Below are positions 41,472 through 50,067 of a DNA stretch of 64,000 bases, piece after piece. The translations under genes were made by a program, and so were the position numbers. The notes under the pieces were generated by a model that did not search any database, had not been told where the DNA came from, and saw nothing but the letters and a program-made list of their open reading frames with translations. Source of the stretch: Bacteroidaceae bacterium. Lineage in GTDB: Bacteria > Bacteroidota > Bacteroidia > Bacteroidales > Bacteroidaceae. The stretch is from contig JAKSJD010000003.1 of NCBI GenBank assembly GCA_024398435.1, positions 62,001 through 126,000 on the forward strand, given 5' to 3'. Position 1 is the first letter of the stretch. Each line of letters begins with the position of its first letter.

Positions 41472-42848
41472 TCATCGCTTGATGAATTCAACTCTTCTGT
41501 TCTTTGCCTGACCTTCCTTGGTCTTGTTGTCAGCGATAGGCTCGTGTGACCCCTTACCTACGGCACGGAGGTTCCACTCGTCAACACCGAGCTTCACAAG
41601 GGCTGCTACCACAGCCTCAGCACGTGACTGTGAGAGAGGATCGTTGACCTTGTCTGAACCCTGGTTGTCGCAGTGACCCTGTACCTCGAAGCGAACCGAC
41701 TTATTCTTGAGCATATAGTCTGCAACCTTCTGGATTTCCTCCATTGACTCAGGGAGGAGAGTAGCCTTACCGGTCTCGAAGAGGATATTGTTGGTCACGA
41801 ATTTTCCGGTCTCCTGCATGGATTTCTCGACTGCAGTAAGGTCTGAAGCGTTGCGCTCATAGAGTTCCGCGCCTGCAGTGCCGAGACGGATATTGGAGAG
41901 ACAGCAATACGGATAGTCATTACTCTGATAACAGAATTCAACATACTTTGGAGCGATTACATTAGGAGCGTTGATGATGCGCTTGCCGTTGATATAGACC
42001 TTCATCGCGCGCTGGTTGAATGACATGGCAAAATGGTTCCAACCGGCCTTCATTCCGGTGATCTTTCCGGTATTGTTCAGGTCAATAATCTCAGCTTCAA
42101 CAGAGCCCTTTTCAGGCTTCTGAAGTCTGTATTTTACACTGCTGCCACCTCCCAGATTTGGAGCCCACCATATCATGATGTCACCGCAATACTCACTGGA
42201 ATCGTCACCTCCATAATATTCAGTATAAGTGTTCAAACCCTGTCCGCCGTTCTTGAGGGCTATGTTCAGATTCATCTGACCACCATTGTCAGCAGGTTTT
42301 GACAGGTAGTAGTCAAATTCAAGGGTGAACTCCTCCGGAAGATAGCTGTACTGATTCTTCTTCATAAGAGGATATATTCTGCCGCCTTCACCGTCAAACT
42401 TTATGACCTTCCTGCCGCCAAGGTCCGTTACGCCCACGCTTCCCGCACTTATATCCCACTTGCTCGGGAATTCGCCCATCTTCTCACCTGCAAGATTGTC
42501 CTCGAACAGGACAATGCTGCCTGGAACGAAATCATTCTCCTCGCTGCTCATCGCGGCGTTCTGCATCTCAGGAGCTCCGAATTCAGAGTCCTCGTTTGCA
42601 CCCTGCCTATTCTTGCCCTTTCCATCCAGCGCTTTGTCCATAGCGTCGTCAACCTCGCGCTCAACCTTGTTTTCAATCTTTTCCTTTACCTTCTCAACTG
42701 CCTTTTCCTTAAGTCTGTTAAGGAATCCCTGAGCCTGTGCATCAAAAGAAAAAGAGAATGAGAACAATAAAGTCAGCACTACTAACTTTGCGAAAATGGA
42801 ATCTTTGTGTTTACTTGCATAAAAATACTTAATAATATGTCGTGACAC
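41472..42848 (-). CDS. OmpA-family protein with N-terminal coiled coil and lectin-like domain
   Basis: A 458-residue exported protein. A signal segment ends near SFDAQAQG (about residue 40). A highly charged helix follows (LKEKAVEKVKEKIENKVE, about 45-80), then a LamG/concanavalin-like domain (about 105-330, EEFTLEFDYYLSK, WNHFAMSFNQRAMKVYINGK), and a C-terminal OmpA peptidoglycan-binding domain (about 345-458, ILFETGKATLLPESMEEIQK, VQGHCDNQGSDKVND, SQSRAEAVVAALVKLGV, NRRVEFIKR). It would be anchored to peptidoglycan. Codon use looks more G/C-rich than neighbouring genes, and the gene lies between 114-bp direct repeats, consistent with acquisition as a block. Confidence 0.9.
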   Translation of the reverse strand: MSRHIIKYFYASKHKDSIFAKLVVLTLLFSFSFSFDAQAQGFLNRLKEKAVEKVKEKIENKVEREVDDAMDKALDGKGKNRQGANEDSEFGAPEMQNAAMSSEENDFVPGSIVLFEDNLAGEKMGEFPSKWDISAGSVGVTDLGGRKVIKFDGEGGRIYPLMKKNQYSYLPEEFTLEFDYYLSKPADNGGQMNLNIALKNGGQGLNTYTEYYGGDDSSEYCGDIMIWWAPNLGGGSSVKYRLQKPEKGSVEAEIIDLNNTGKITGMKAGWNHFAMSFNQRAMKVYINGKRIINAPNVIAPKYVEFCYQSNDYPYCCLSNIRLGTAGAELYERNASDLTAVEKSMQETGKFVTNNILFETGKATLLPESMEEIQKVADYMLKNKSVRFEVQGHCDNQGSDKVNDPLSQSRAEAVVAALVKLGVDEWNLRAVGKGSHEPIADNKTKEGQAKNRRVEFIKR

Positions 42849-43104
42849 CAGTATCGGCTATTTTACTATCTTCAACCATAGTTTCCGACTTTCAAGTTAG
42901 CCAATAAAGATTATCAATTGCAAAAGTACAATTTTTTCTAGAATAACGTGCAGAATTTCTCCGAAAACATCATAATATCACGCTTTTTTATGCAAAAACA
43001 CAAAAAAGTACTTTCCAAGTGGCAAATTTGGAGAGACCCCCATACGAATAAGGCACAAAGTCAAGCCGAACACTGAACTGTTCCACGAAAAATAATAAAT
43101 TCGT

Positions 43105-43218
43105 AAAAACCTTCATTCCTTCAGTTTTGCCTGTAAGTGAGTGATAATCAGTGTGATATAGGCTGAAGGTAAATCTGTTTACCTTCAGCTATCTTCAGCC
43201 ACCTTCAGGATTTGTATG
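43105..43218 (+). repeat. 114-bp direct repeat, right copy
   Basis: Matches 40908-41021 with three C/T differences. It retains the GGCTGAAGGTAAA/TTTACCTTCAG hairpin (43161-43190). Confidence 0.9.
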
Positions 43219-43290
43219 GTTTTCTCTCTACTATTCATGCAGGAGACGAAACCGTTTTGGCTGAAAGAAACTGAAGGAAACCTGAAGGAA

Positions 43291-43320
43291 GGCTGAAGGT
43301 TCTTGTATCAACCTTCAGCC
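43291..43320. repeat. CTGAAGG-type inverted repeat
   Basis: GGCTGAAGGTT (43291-43301) pairs perfectly with AACCTTCAGCC (43310-43320) around an 8-base loop. It uses the same CTGAAGG word as the stems in the direct repeats and is preceded by three further CTGAAGGA units. Confidence 0.85.
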
Positions 43321-43434
43321 GGTAAGGTATTGTGTTATAGGGTGTTATCTCATAAAACTGAAGGAAAAGCCAAAAATAGCAAAACTCTTTTTTCGGCAGC
43401 AAAACTGCCGAACACTTAATTGCTAATGCAGAAA

Positions 43435-43632
43435 AACATTATAAGAAAATGGGTCAAGTCTTATAAGAAATGACCTCACGAACCATAAGAAAATGCTTCA
43501 CGAACCATAAGAAAAGTATCGTAACATTATAAGCAATTTCGTTGTGAGCCTATAGGAATTGCTTCATGAAACGCGTTTCTTTGCTCTTCGAAGCGCGGTG
43601 TTTTCTCCTTCGATGCGCGCTCCATAAACTGA
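43435..43632. repeat. 22-bp tandem array before the GH10 gene, about nine units
   Basis: Units start at 43435, 43457, 43479, 43501, 43523, 43545, 43567, 43589 and 43611, all 22 bp apart. The best conserved is CGAACCATAAGAAAATGCTT (43479 and 43501); toward the right the core shifts to GAAACGCG/CGAAGCGCG-like forms. The array ends about 60 bases before the GH10 promoter. Confidence 0.8.
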
Positions 43633-43691
43633 CATTTTTATTCTTTGAATAACTTTATCATGGTAATAGATAGAGTTTTTTTGTTTTTTCC

Positions 43692-43722
43692 TTTGTGATT
43701 CTTTTGATTTGTATTATATTTG
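43692..43722 (+). promoter_or_regulatory. Promoter of the GH10 xylanase gene
   Basis: TTTG at 43692-43695, a 19-base spacer and TATATTTG at 43715-43722 match the Bacteroidetes consensus at both boxes. The start codon is 50 bases downstream. Confidence 0.7.
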
Positions 43723-43771
43723 TAACCAAATCCATGAATATTAAAGAATTTAAATAGAAAACTTTACCTGT

Positions 43772-46498
43772 ATGAGAAAAAATTACTCCTTATTGTTTGT
43801 GTTGCTCGGTCTTTTGACTTGCAGCAACATGAAAGCTCAACTTAATCAGAATCCTGACAAGTTCTTGGGCAACATCACTACTCGTGGTTCGGTCAATGGC
43901 GGTGGAGTGGAATTCGCTTCGCTTTGGGACCAAATCACTCCAGAAAACGAATCGAAATGGGCTTCTATCGAAGGCAGCGCTCGCGGACAGTTCAACTGGG
44001 GCGGTTGCGACAATGCCTACAACTATGCTAAGAACCACCATTTCCCATTCAAGTTCCACACTCTGATTTGGGGTGGCCAATACCCAGGATGGATGGACAA
44101 TCTCTCTAAGGAACAACAATACAAGGCAGTTGTGGAATGGATGGATGCTATCAAGAAACATTATCCTACGCTCGACATGATTGATGTCGTGAACGAAGCC
44201 GTTGCCGGACATGCTCCAGCTCCTTATCGCGAGGCACTCGGTGGTGAGGGAAAGACTGGTTACGACTGGATTATCAAGGCATTTGAGATGGCTCATGAAC
44301 GCTGGCCAGATGCCATCCTTATCTACAATGACTACAACACATTCCAGTGGCAACGCTCTCAGTTCATCGACTTGGTAAGGACACTTCGCGATGCAGGTGC
44401 TCCAATCGATGCTTATGGATGCCAATCTCACGACCTTACCGGCTACAGCCTTGCTAACTTTAAGTCGGCAATGACTGAAATTCAGAATGCTCTGAAGATG
44501 CCTATGTACAGTACGGAATATGATATTGGTACTACAGACGACAATCAGCAATACACAAACTACAGCGAGCAAATCAAGTACATGTGGGAATGTGATTATG
44601 TAGCAGGTATCACTCTTTGGGGTTATATCTATGGTGCTACATGGACAACAGATGGTAACTCAGGTATCATCCGTGACGGTAAGGACCGTCCTGCTATGAA
44701 GTGGTTGAGAGAGTATATGGCTTCTGATGCTGCAAAGAATGCGAAGAGCCCATTCCCTGGCAGAAAGAAGGAAGCTTCGATATATGTAAAGCCTGCTCAA
44801 TGGAACGCAACAGTGAAGGACACAACTACAATTGAGGTGCGTGCAAGTATGCGTACAAAGCAAATCGAAAAGGTGGAACTCTACACTGGTTCTACTTTGA
44901 TAGCAACAATGACTGAAAGCCCTTACATCGCAGAATATTTCCCAACTCGTACGGGCAAAGTCAACTTGAAGGCAATTGTCTATACAACCGATGGCAGCAA
45001 ATACGAGCGCCTCGGTGGTTTCAACGTGTGTGAACCTCGTGCTCCGTATAAGGACACTCCAACAGAATTGCCAGGAACTCTTCAGGCAGAAAACTTCGAC
45101 TCAGGTGCTGATGGTATTTCATTCCACGACAGCGACTCAAAGGACGACGGCGGAACAAGCTATCGTAGAAACGGTGGTGGTGTGGATATCGTAACATGTA
45201 GTGGCGGCTATGCCATTGGTTACACAAATGCAGGCGAATGGCTTGAATATACTGTAAATGTAAAGGAAGCTGGTCTCTACAGCTATGAGGCTTATGTTTC
45301 TGCAGGTGCTTCAGGTGCTTCAATCAGCATTGGTTTGAGTGATGATGGCACTGTAACCGATTTGACAGGTACACTCCAGATTCCATGTATCACTTCTGGT
45401 AATTGGGACACTTATCGTTCTGTTTGTGGTCGTCTCTCAAAAGAACTCAAGGAAGGTCAGCAAGTTATCCGAATCAGTGTAACAGGCAGTCAGTGCAACA
45501 TCGATAAGGTTGTGTTCAAGAAGGTAGAACTCAATAGCGGCTTGAAGGTTAGCCTTGCTGCAGATCCTTCTCCAGCAACAGTCAACAAGTCGACTGTTAT
45601 TTCAGCAAAGGTAACAATACCAGAGGAAACAACCGTTTCGAAGATTCTCTTCTATGTAAACAACATTCTTAACAAGACAGTTGTAGCTGAACCTTATCAG
45701 ATTACATACCGTCCAACAGCTAAGGGAACTTACCTCATCAATGCTGTTGCAGTGGATGCAAATGGTGCTCAATCCAACCTCGCAAAGATGAACCTCACAG
45801 TTCAGAAGGCTCGCTCAGCATATAAGGGAGCTATCACAATCCCAGGAACTATCGAGGCAGAAAACTTCGATAAGGGTGAGGACGGACTTTCATTCCATGA
45901 TTCTGATACAGAAGACGAAGGTGGAGCAAAATACCGTACTGACAATGAAGGAGTGGACATCACAACCGGAAATGGTGGTTATGTTATCGGTTACACTCAG
46001 GCAAACGAATGGCTTGAATATACAGTAAATGTAACAGAACCAGGTAAGTATTCATACGAAGCAGTTGTTTCATCTGGAGCAGACGGTTCTGCTTTCACAC
46101 TCTATCTCAACAACAACGGAAAACTCACAGCTCTCACAAGCAAGGTGACAGTTCCAAATAGTGGCAGTTGGGATACATATCGCACTGTGAAGGGTAACCT
46201 CCTCCGTCAACTTTCTGAAGGTCAGCAGATATTCCGCTTGACAATTACAGGAGCATATTGCAACATTGATAAACTCAACCTTATCTGCACTCTCAACACA
46301 GGTATCGAAGAGGTAATCGACCTTACGGGTGGAACTTATGCAGTTTACTCTACAACTGGTGTTTATGCAGGTGAAATGATGGTTGGAGGAAGCGAAACTC
46401 TCAGCAAGCAACTTGGTAACTTCACTGGCAAGACAGGCGTTTACATCCTGAAGGACCGCAAGACAGGCAAGTCGCGCAAAGTGGCTGCAACTAAGTAA
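43772..46498 (+). CDS. GH10 endo-xylanase with two CBM6-like modules
   Basis: A secreted endo-beta-1,4-xylanase of 908 residues. Signal peptide to about residue 23 (LLTCSNMKA), then a GH10 barrel (about 25-330) with acid/base Glu142 in IDVVNEAVAG and nucleophile Glu249 in MYSTEYDIG, and ITLWGYIYGATW. Two Ig-like linkers and two CBM6-like modules follow, each opening with an 'IEAENFD..DG(I/L)SFHDSD' signature (near residues 435 and 695) and sharing GYTNAGEWLEYTVNV. The C-terminus TGKTGVYILKDRKTGK resembles a type IX sorting tail. It would degrade xylan outside the cell. Confidence 0.94.
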   Translation: MRKNYSLLFVLLGLLTCSNMKAQLNQNPDKFLGNITTRGSVNGGGVEFASLWDQITPENESKWASIEGSARGQFNWGGCDNAYNYAKNHHFPFKFHTLIWGGQYPGWMDNLSKEQQYKAVVEWMDAIKKHYPTLDMIDVVNEAVAGHAPAPYREALGGEGKTGYDWIIKAFEMAHERWPDAILIYNDYNTFQWQRSQFIDLVRTLRDAGAPIDAYGCQSHDLTGYSLANFKSAMTEIQNALKMPMYSTEYDIGTTDDNQQYTNYSEQIKYMWECDYVAGITLWGYIYGATWTTDGNSGIIRDGKDRPAMKWLREYMASDAAKNAKSPFPGRKKEASIYVKPAQWNATVKDTTTIEVRASMRTKQIEKVELYTGSTLIATMTESPYIAEYFPTRTGKVNLKAIVYTTDGSKYERLGGFNVCEPRAPYKDTPTELPGTLQAENFDSGADGISFHDSDSKDDGGTSYRRNGGGVDIVTCSGGYAIGYTNAGEWLEYTVNVKEAGLYSYEAYVSAGASGASISIGLSDDGTVTDLTGTLQIPCITSGNWDTYRSVCGRLSKELKEGQQVIRISVTGSQCNIDKVVFKKVELNSGLKVSLAADPSPATVNKSTVISAKVTIPEETTVSKILFYVNNILNKTVVAEPYQITYRPTAKGTYLINAVAVDANGAQSNLAKMNLTVQKARSAYKGAITIPGTIEAENFDKGEDGLSFHDSDTEDEGGAKYRTDNEGVDITTGNGGYVIGYTQANEWLEYTVNVTEPGKYSYEAVVSSGADGSAFTLYLNNNGKLTALTSKVTVPNSGSWDTYRTVKGNLLRQLSEGQQIFRLTITGAYCNIDKLNLICTLNTGIEEVIDLTGGTYAVYSTTGVYAGEMMVGGSETLSKQLGNFTGKTGVYILKDRKTGKSRKVAATK

Positions 46499-46529
46499 AG
46501 TATTTCGATAGATAATACATATTAAAGAA

Positions 46530-46560
46530 TAACCTCCCGGATGATTGCTCTGGGAGGTTA
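46530..46560. terminator. Bidirectional terminator between GH10 and trmN6
   Basis: TAACCTCCC (46530-46538) pairs with GGGAGGTTA (46552-46560) around a 13-base loop; T-rich sequence follows. It overlaps the stop codon of the convergent methyltransferase gene. Confidence 0.85.
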
Positions 46561-47223
46561 TCTTATTGTTTGGGTAGTGTGGATTGTATGTCGGATATGA
46601 TGAGAGAAACGCAAAAGTGTTCGTTTGAATGGCTTGCCCTTGCTGTCACAAACATCGGTTCGATGAGTAACATACAAACAATGTGTGGCTGCAATGGAAA
46701 TGAATCTCAAAGCAGCAGAATAGGGCACTACCACACAAAAACTGCCGTCAGCTGCCAAAACCTTTTTCACTCCAACGATAAGTTCTTCAAACGAAAGTGA
46801 AGAAGTGTTTCGGGCATTTCCTCTGGTATGATTTGGAGAAATCGTCTCTTCCTCATAATAGGGTGGATTGCTTACGATTAGATCGAAGGCATTGCTGCAT
46901 TGTTCCAGTTGGCAGAAACTTACGAAATCATATTCAATGGCACTGGTCCTTTCGTCGATTGAGGCTTCTTTGAAATTCCACTTTGCTTGTTCAATAGATT
47001 GTGGGTCGATGTCAATAGCAACAATATTAGCAGAAGGATAGGCATCGGCAGCCATTATTGATATTATTCCGCTTCCTGTTCCGATATCAAGTATGGTTGA
47101 TGGCAAATCCTCACTAATGAGAAAGTTGCCGATAAGTATGCTGTCGGTACCGACTTTCATGCTACACTTATCATGCCATATCCTATATTTTTTCCAAAGG
47201 AAAAAGTCTTTGCTTTCAGCCAT
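46558..47223 (-). CDS. trmN6: tRNA1(Val) adenine-N6 methyltransferase
   Basis: A SAM-dependent methyltransferase of the TrmN6/YfiC family, modifying A37 of tRNA-Val. The 221 residues show the SAM site ILDIGTGSGIISIMAADAYP, the acidic loop VAIDIDPQSIEQA and the catalytic N6-adenine motif DLIVSNPPYYEE. The N-terminal FLWKKYRIWHDKCSMKVGTD is family-typical. It has its own TACCTTTG box at 47244-47251 and is divergent from uxaB. Confidence 0.93.
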   Translation of the reverse strand: MAESKDFFLWKKYRIWHDKCSMKVGTDSILIGNFLISEDLPSTILDIGTGSGIISIMAADAYPSANIVAIDIDPQSIEQAKWNFKEASIDERTSAIEYDFVSFCQLEQCSNAFDLIVSNPPYYEEETISPNHTRGNARNTSSLSFEELIVGVKKVLAADGSFCVVVPYSAALRFISIAATHCLYVTHRTDVCDSKGKPFKRTLLRFSHHIRHTIHTTQTIR

Positions 47224-47243
47224 ATTTCTTCATTATTTGATTG

Positions 47244-47251
47244 CAAAGGTA
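47244..47251 (-). promoter_or_regulatory. Putative -7 box of trmN6
   Basis: Minus-strand TACCTTTG lies 20 bases before the trmN6 start and abuts heptamer block copy 5. Confidence 0.55.
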
Positions 47252-47330
47252 GTAAAAATGTATAATGTATAATGGAGAATTGATAATTTATTAAAAAAAA
47301 TCCTGCATCTTGTATCCTGCATTGACTCAG
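47252..47330. repeat. Heptamer-repeat block (copy 5)
   Basis: AAAAATGTATAATGTATAAT at the left, an A-run, then TCCTGCA-TCTTGTA-TCCTGCA heptamers. The same layout as copies 2 and 4, on the outer side of a divergent promoter region. Confidence 0.75.
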
Positions 47331-47399
47331 TTTTGCATTATTTTTGGGGGAAAAGCAAAAAAAAATTACTTCGTCGAACTAAAGTTTCTGCATTTTTTG

Positions 47400-47407
47400 T
47401 ATCTTTG
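47400..47407 (+). promoter_or_regulatory. Putative -7 box of uxaB
   Basis: TATCTTTG lies 33 bases before the uxaB ATG at 47440. No TTTG -33 box is seen at the usual distance. Confidence 0.6.
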
Positions 47408-47439
47408 CACCATATTATATACAAAAAGAAATTAGGCGT

Positions 47440-48909
47440 ATGAAAGCATTAAACAAGAGAACTGCTCCAAAGAGTCAGGCACCCGAGAGAATCATCCAGT
47501 TTGGCGAAGGTAACTTCCTTCGTTGTTTCGTTGATTGGATTATCTTCAACATGAACCAAAAAACAGATTTCAATAGTAGTGTCGTAATCGTGCAACCTAT
47601 TGAAAAGGGTATGGCTGATATGCTCAATGGTCAGGATTGTCTATACCATGTAAATCTCCAAGGTCGTCTTGGTGGCGAAGTTATTAATTCGTTGACACGT
47701 ATTGATTGCGTCAGTCGTGCATTGAATCCTTACACACAGAATCAGGCATTCATGGCATTGGCAGAACAACCAGAAATTCGTTTCGTAATATCAAACACAA
47801 CAGAAGCTGGTATCGCATTCGACCCTTCTTGCAAGTTCTCTGATGCTCCTGCAAGTTCATATCCAGGTAAGTTGACTCAATTGCTTTTCCATCGTTACAA
47901 GACTTTTGATGGTGCTGCAGATAAAGGACTTATCATGATGCCTTGCGAACTTATTTTCCTCAATGGTCATCATCTCAAGGAATGTATCTATCAGTATATT
48001 GAACTATGGAAAGATGACTTCGCAGGTGATTATGAAGGATTCAAGGATTGGTTCACTAACTATTGCTATGTTTGTGCAACACTTGTTGACCGCATTGTTC
48101 CTGGATTCCCTCGCAAGGAAATCGCCCAAATACAGGAGAAGGTTTGCTATCGCGACAATATGGTAGTACAAGGTGAAGCATTCCACCTTTGGGTAATTGA
48201 GAAACCTGAAAATATGTCGATTGAAGCATTGAAGGAAGAATTCCCTGCAGAGAAGGCAGGTCTTCATGTGCTTATTGCAGAATCAGAAAAACCTTACCAT
48301 GAACGTAAGGTCACATTGCTCAATGGTCCTCACACTGTGTTGAGCCCTGTTGCTTTCCTCAGTGGAATTAATATTGTACGTGATGCATGCAACGATCCTG
48401 TTGTTGGTCAGTTTATTCATAAGGTCCAGTTTGATGAACTTATGCAAACCCTCAATCTCCCAATGGATGAACTGAAGCAATTTGCTGCAGATGTACTCGA
48501 GCGCTTCAACAATCCTTATGTTGACCATCAGGTAACAAGCATCATGCTCAATTCATTCCCTAAATATGAAACTCGCGACCTTCCAGGACTCAAGACTTAT
48601 TTGGAACGCAAGGGAGAACTTCCACAGGGACTCGTATTTGGCCTTGCTGCAATAATCACATATTATAAGGGCGGCAAGCGTGAGGATGGTACAGAGATAG
48701 TTCCAAATGATGCTCCTGAAATTATGCAGATGCTGACCGAATTGTGGAAGACTAATGATACACAAAAGGTTGCAGAAGGAGTTCTTGCTGCTACATCTAT
48801 ATGGCATGAAGACTTGAACCTTATTCCAGGTTTGACATCTCTTGTTAAGGCTGACCTCGACAAGATTCAGTCGCTTGGAATGAAGGAAGCTGTAAAGACA
48901 ATTTTGTAA
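47440..48909 (+). CDS. uxaB: Tagaturonate reductase (altronate oxidoreductase)
   Basis: Reduces D-tagaturonate to D-altronate with NADH in galacturonate catabolism. The 489 residues belong to the mannitol dehydrogenase/UxaB superfamily: nucleotide-binding start RIIQFGEGNFLRCFVDWII, the conserved FVISNTTEAGIAF, and the catalytic Lys region in ERKVTLLNGPHTVLSP. Length fits UxaB rather than fructuronate reductase UxuB. Its product is the substrate of UxaA encoded at 336-1871. The next gene follows by 13 bases or less. Confidence 0.94.
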   Translation: MKALNKRTAPKSQAPERIIQFGEGNFLRCFVDWIIFNMNQKTDFNSSVVIVQPIEKGMADMLNGQDCLYHVNLQGRLGGEVINSLTRIDCVSRALNPYTQNQAFMALAEQPEIRFVISNTTEAGIAFDPSCKFSDAPASSYPGKLTQLLFHRYKTFDGAADKGLIMMPCELIFLNGHHLKECIYQYIELWKDDFAGDYEGFKDWFTNYCYVCATLVDRIVPGFPRKEIAQIQEKVCYRDNMVVQGEAFHLWVIEKPENMSIEALKEEFPAEKAGLHVLIAESEKPYHERKVTLLNGPHTVLSPVAFLSGINIVRDACNDPVVGQFIHKVQFDELMQTLNLPMDELKQFAADVLERFNNPYVDHQVTSIMLNSFPKYETRDLPGLKTYLERKGELPQGLVFGLAAIITYYKGGKREDGTEIVPNDAPEIMQMLTELWKTNDTQKVAEGVLAATSIWHEDLNLIPGLTSLVKADLDKIQSLGMKEAVKTIL

Positions 48910-48922
48910 TAAGAAATTGGGA

Positions 48923-50065
48923 GTGAAGCATACAGCGGTCATAATCGGAGCAGGACCCGCGGGAGCGGCATGTGGAATAAGATTGATGCAGGCAGGCGTT
49001 GACTGTCTGCTCGTTGACCGTCAGAAGTTTCCAAGAGAGAAACTGTGTGCAGGCTTGTTTACCCAGAAATCACAACAATGCCTTAAGGAACTTTTGCGCG
49101 AAGACAGATACAATGCTTGTATGGAAGCTGCAAAAGTCAGTCATGAAACCGACTTCGCTTTATACAAGGGAAAGCATGAAATGGTTAGATGCCAACCAGC
49201 GAAACCTATCGTGCTTGTCAATCGTCCTTCATTTGATGAATGGTTGGTAGAACATTACGTCAGCATAGGTGGAAGATTCAGGGATGGAGAGGAACTGGTC
49301 GATATCGACTACGAGAACAAGAAAGCCAAATTCCAAGATATGGAGGTTGATTACGACTTCCTCATTGCCGCAGATGGAGCCAATTCTACGGTAGGACATA
49401 TCCTATCGCGCATATTCCCTATATCTTTTGAGAAACGCGAAAAAAATCCAATGTGTTTGGAAATCAATGTCGATAGGGCCGACCTTGATATGAAAGGGGT
49501 AAATATCTACTTCGGTATTGTTCCAAAGAGTTATGCTTGGGTATTCTCAAAAGGAGAACAGGTATGTGTAGGAATGGTGAAACTACCAGGAGAGCAGTTT
49601 AATGTGAACAATGCAATGCGCAAGTTCATTGGCGAACTGAATATAAATAATCCTCAAAAATATCCACTACGAGGTGCTATGCTGCCAATAGGCAATTACA
49701 TGCAGACACCTTATTTCAGTGACATCCTTTTTGTGGGAGATGCAGCGGGATTGGTAGAACCGTTAACGGGTGAAGGCATTTATTATGCTTTACAGAGCGG
49801 TGTGTATGCTGCCGAATCTGTTATTGCAATTGAGTCGCATCCTGTTGGTCCGCTTTATGCTGAAAAGATAGAGCATTTGAAACGACTTATTGATAAAGGC
49901 GCATTCTACCAACGACTGCTCGAAAACAAATGGACAAGCAATTTGTTCTTCCGATATGCTCATAATCATGCTGGTTTTATCAAGCATTTCTATGAAACAC
50001 AGATAGAGAATGCATGTCTGGATAGTTTCCTCAAAATAGTATTAAAATATAAATGGAATAAATAG
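48923..50065 (+). CDS. FAD-dependent oxidoreductase, geranylgeranyl-reductase-like
   Basis: About 380 residues. The Rossmann motif AVIIGAGPAGAACGIRL opens the protein, followed by the FAD-linked segments DFLIAADGANSTVG and FVGDAAGLVEPLTGEGIYYA that define the geranylgeranyl-reductase/p-hydroxybenzoate-hydroxylase-like family. Members reduce prenyl chains, for example of menaquinone or archaeal-type lipids; the substrate here is unknown. The start may be GTG 48923 (MKHTAVIIG) or TTG 48917. It is 13 bases or less downstream of uxaB and 2 bases upstream of the pectate lyase, so it is in the uronate/pectin transcript. Confidence 0.88.
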   Translation: MKHTAVIIGAGPAGAACGIRLMQAGVDCLLVDRQKFPREKLCAGLFTQKSQQCLKELLREDRYNACMEAAKVSHETDFALYKGKHEMVRCQPAKPIVLVNRPSFDEWLVEHYVSIGGRFRDGEELVDIDYENKKAKFQDMEVDYDFLIAADGANSTVGHILSRIFPISFEKREKNPMCLEINVDRADLDMKGVNIYFGIVPKSYAWVFSKGEQVCVGMVKLPGEQFNVNNAMRKFIGELNINNPQKYPLRGAMLPIGNYMQTPYFSDILFVGDAAGLVEPLTGEGIYYALQSGVYAAESVIAIESHPVGPLYAEKIEHLKRLIDKGAFYQRLLENKWTSNLFFRYAHNHAGFIKHFYETQIENACLDSFLKIVLKYKWNK

Positions 50066-50067
50066 GT

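Larger units (their letters stand above)
42849..43771. other. Gene-free 923-bp region rich in repeats
   Basis: Contains the right 114-bp repeat, further CTGAAGG-type inverted repeats to 43320, a GGCAGC..GCTGCC-like stretch (43395-43410) similar to one at 40790, a 22-bp tandem array (43437-43632) and the GH10 promoter. No coding sequence is supported. Confidence 0.8.

Noticed and set aside
43435-43632. CRISPR array
   Set aside because: Unit sequence drifts and there are no distinct spacers between constant repeats; no cas genes are in the window.
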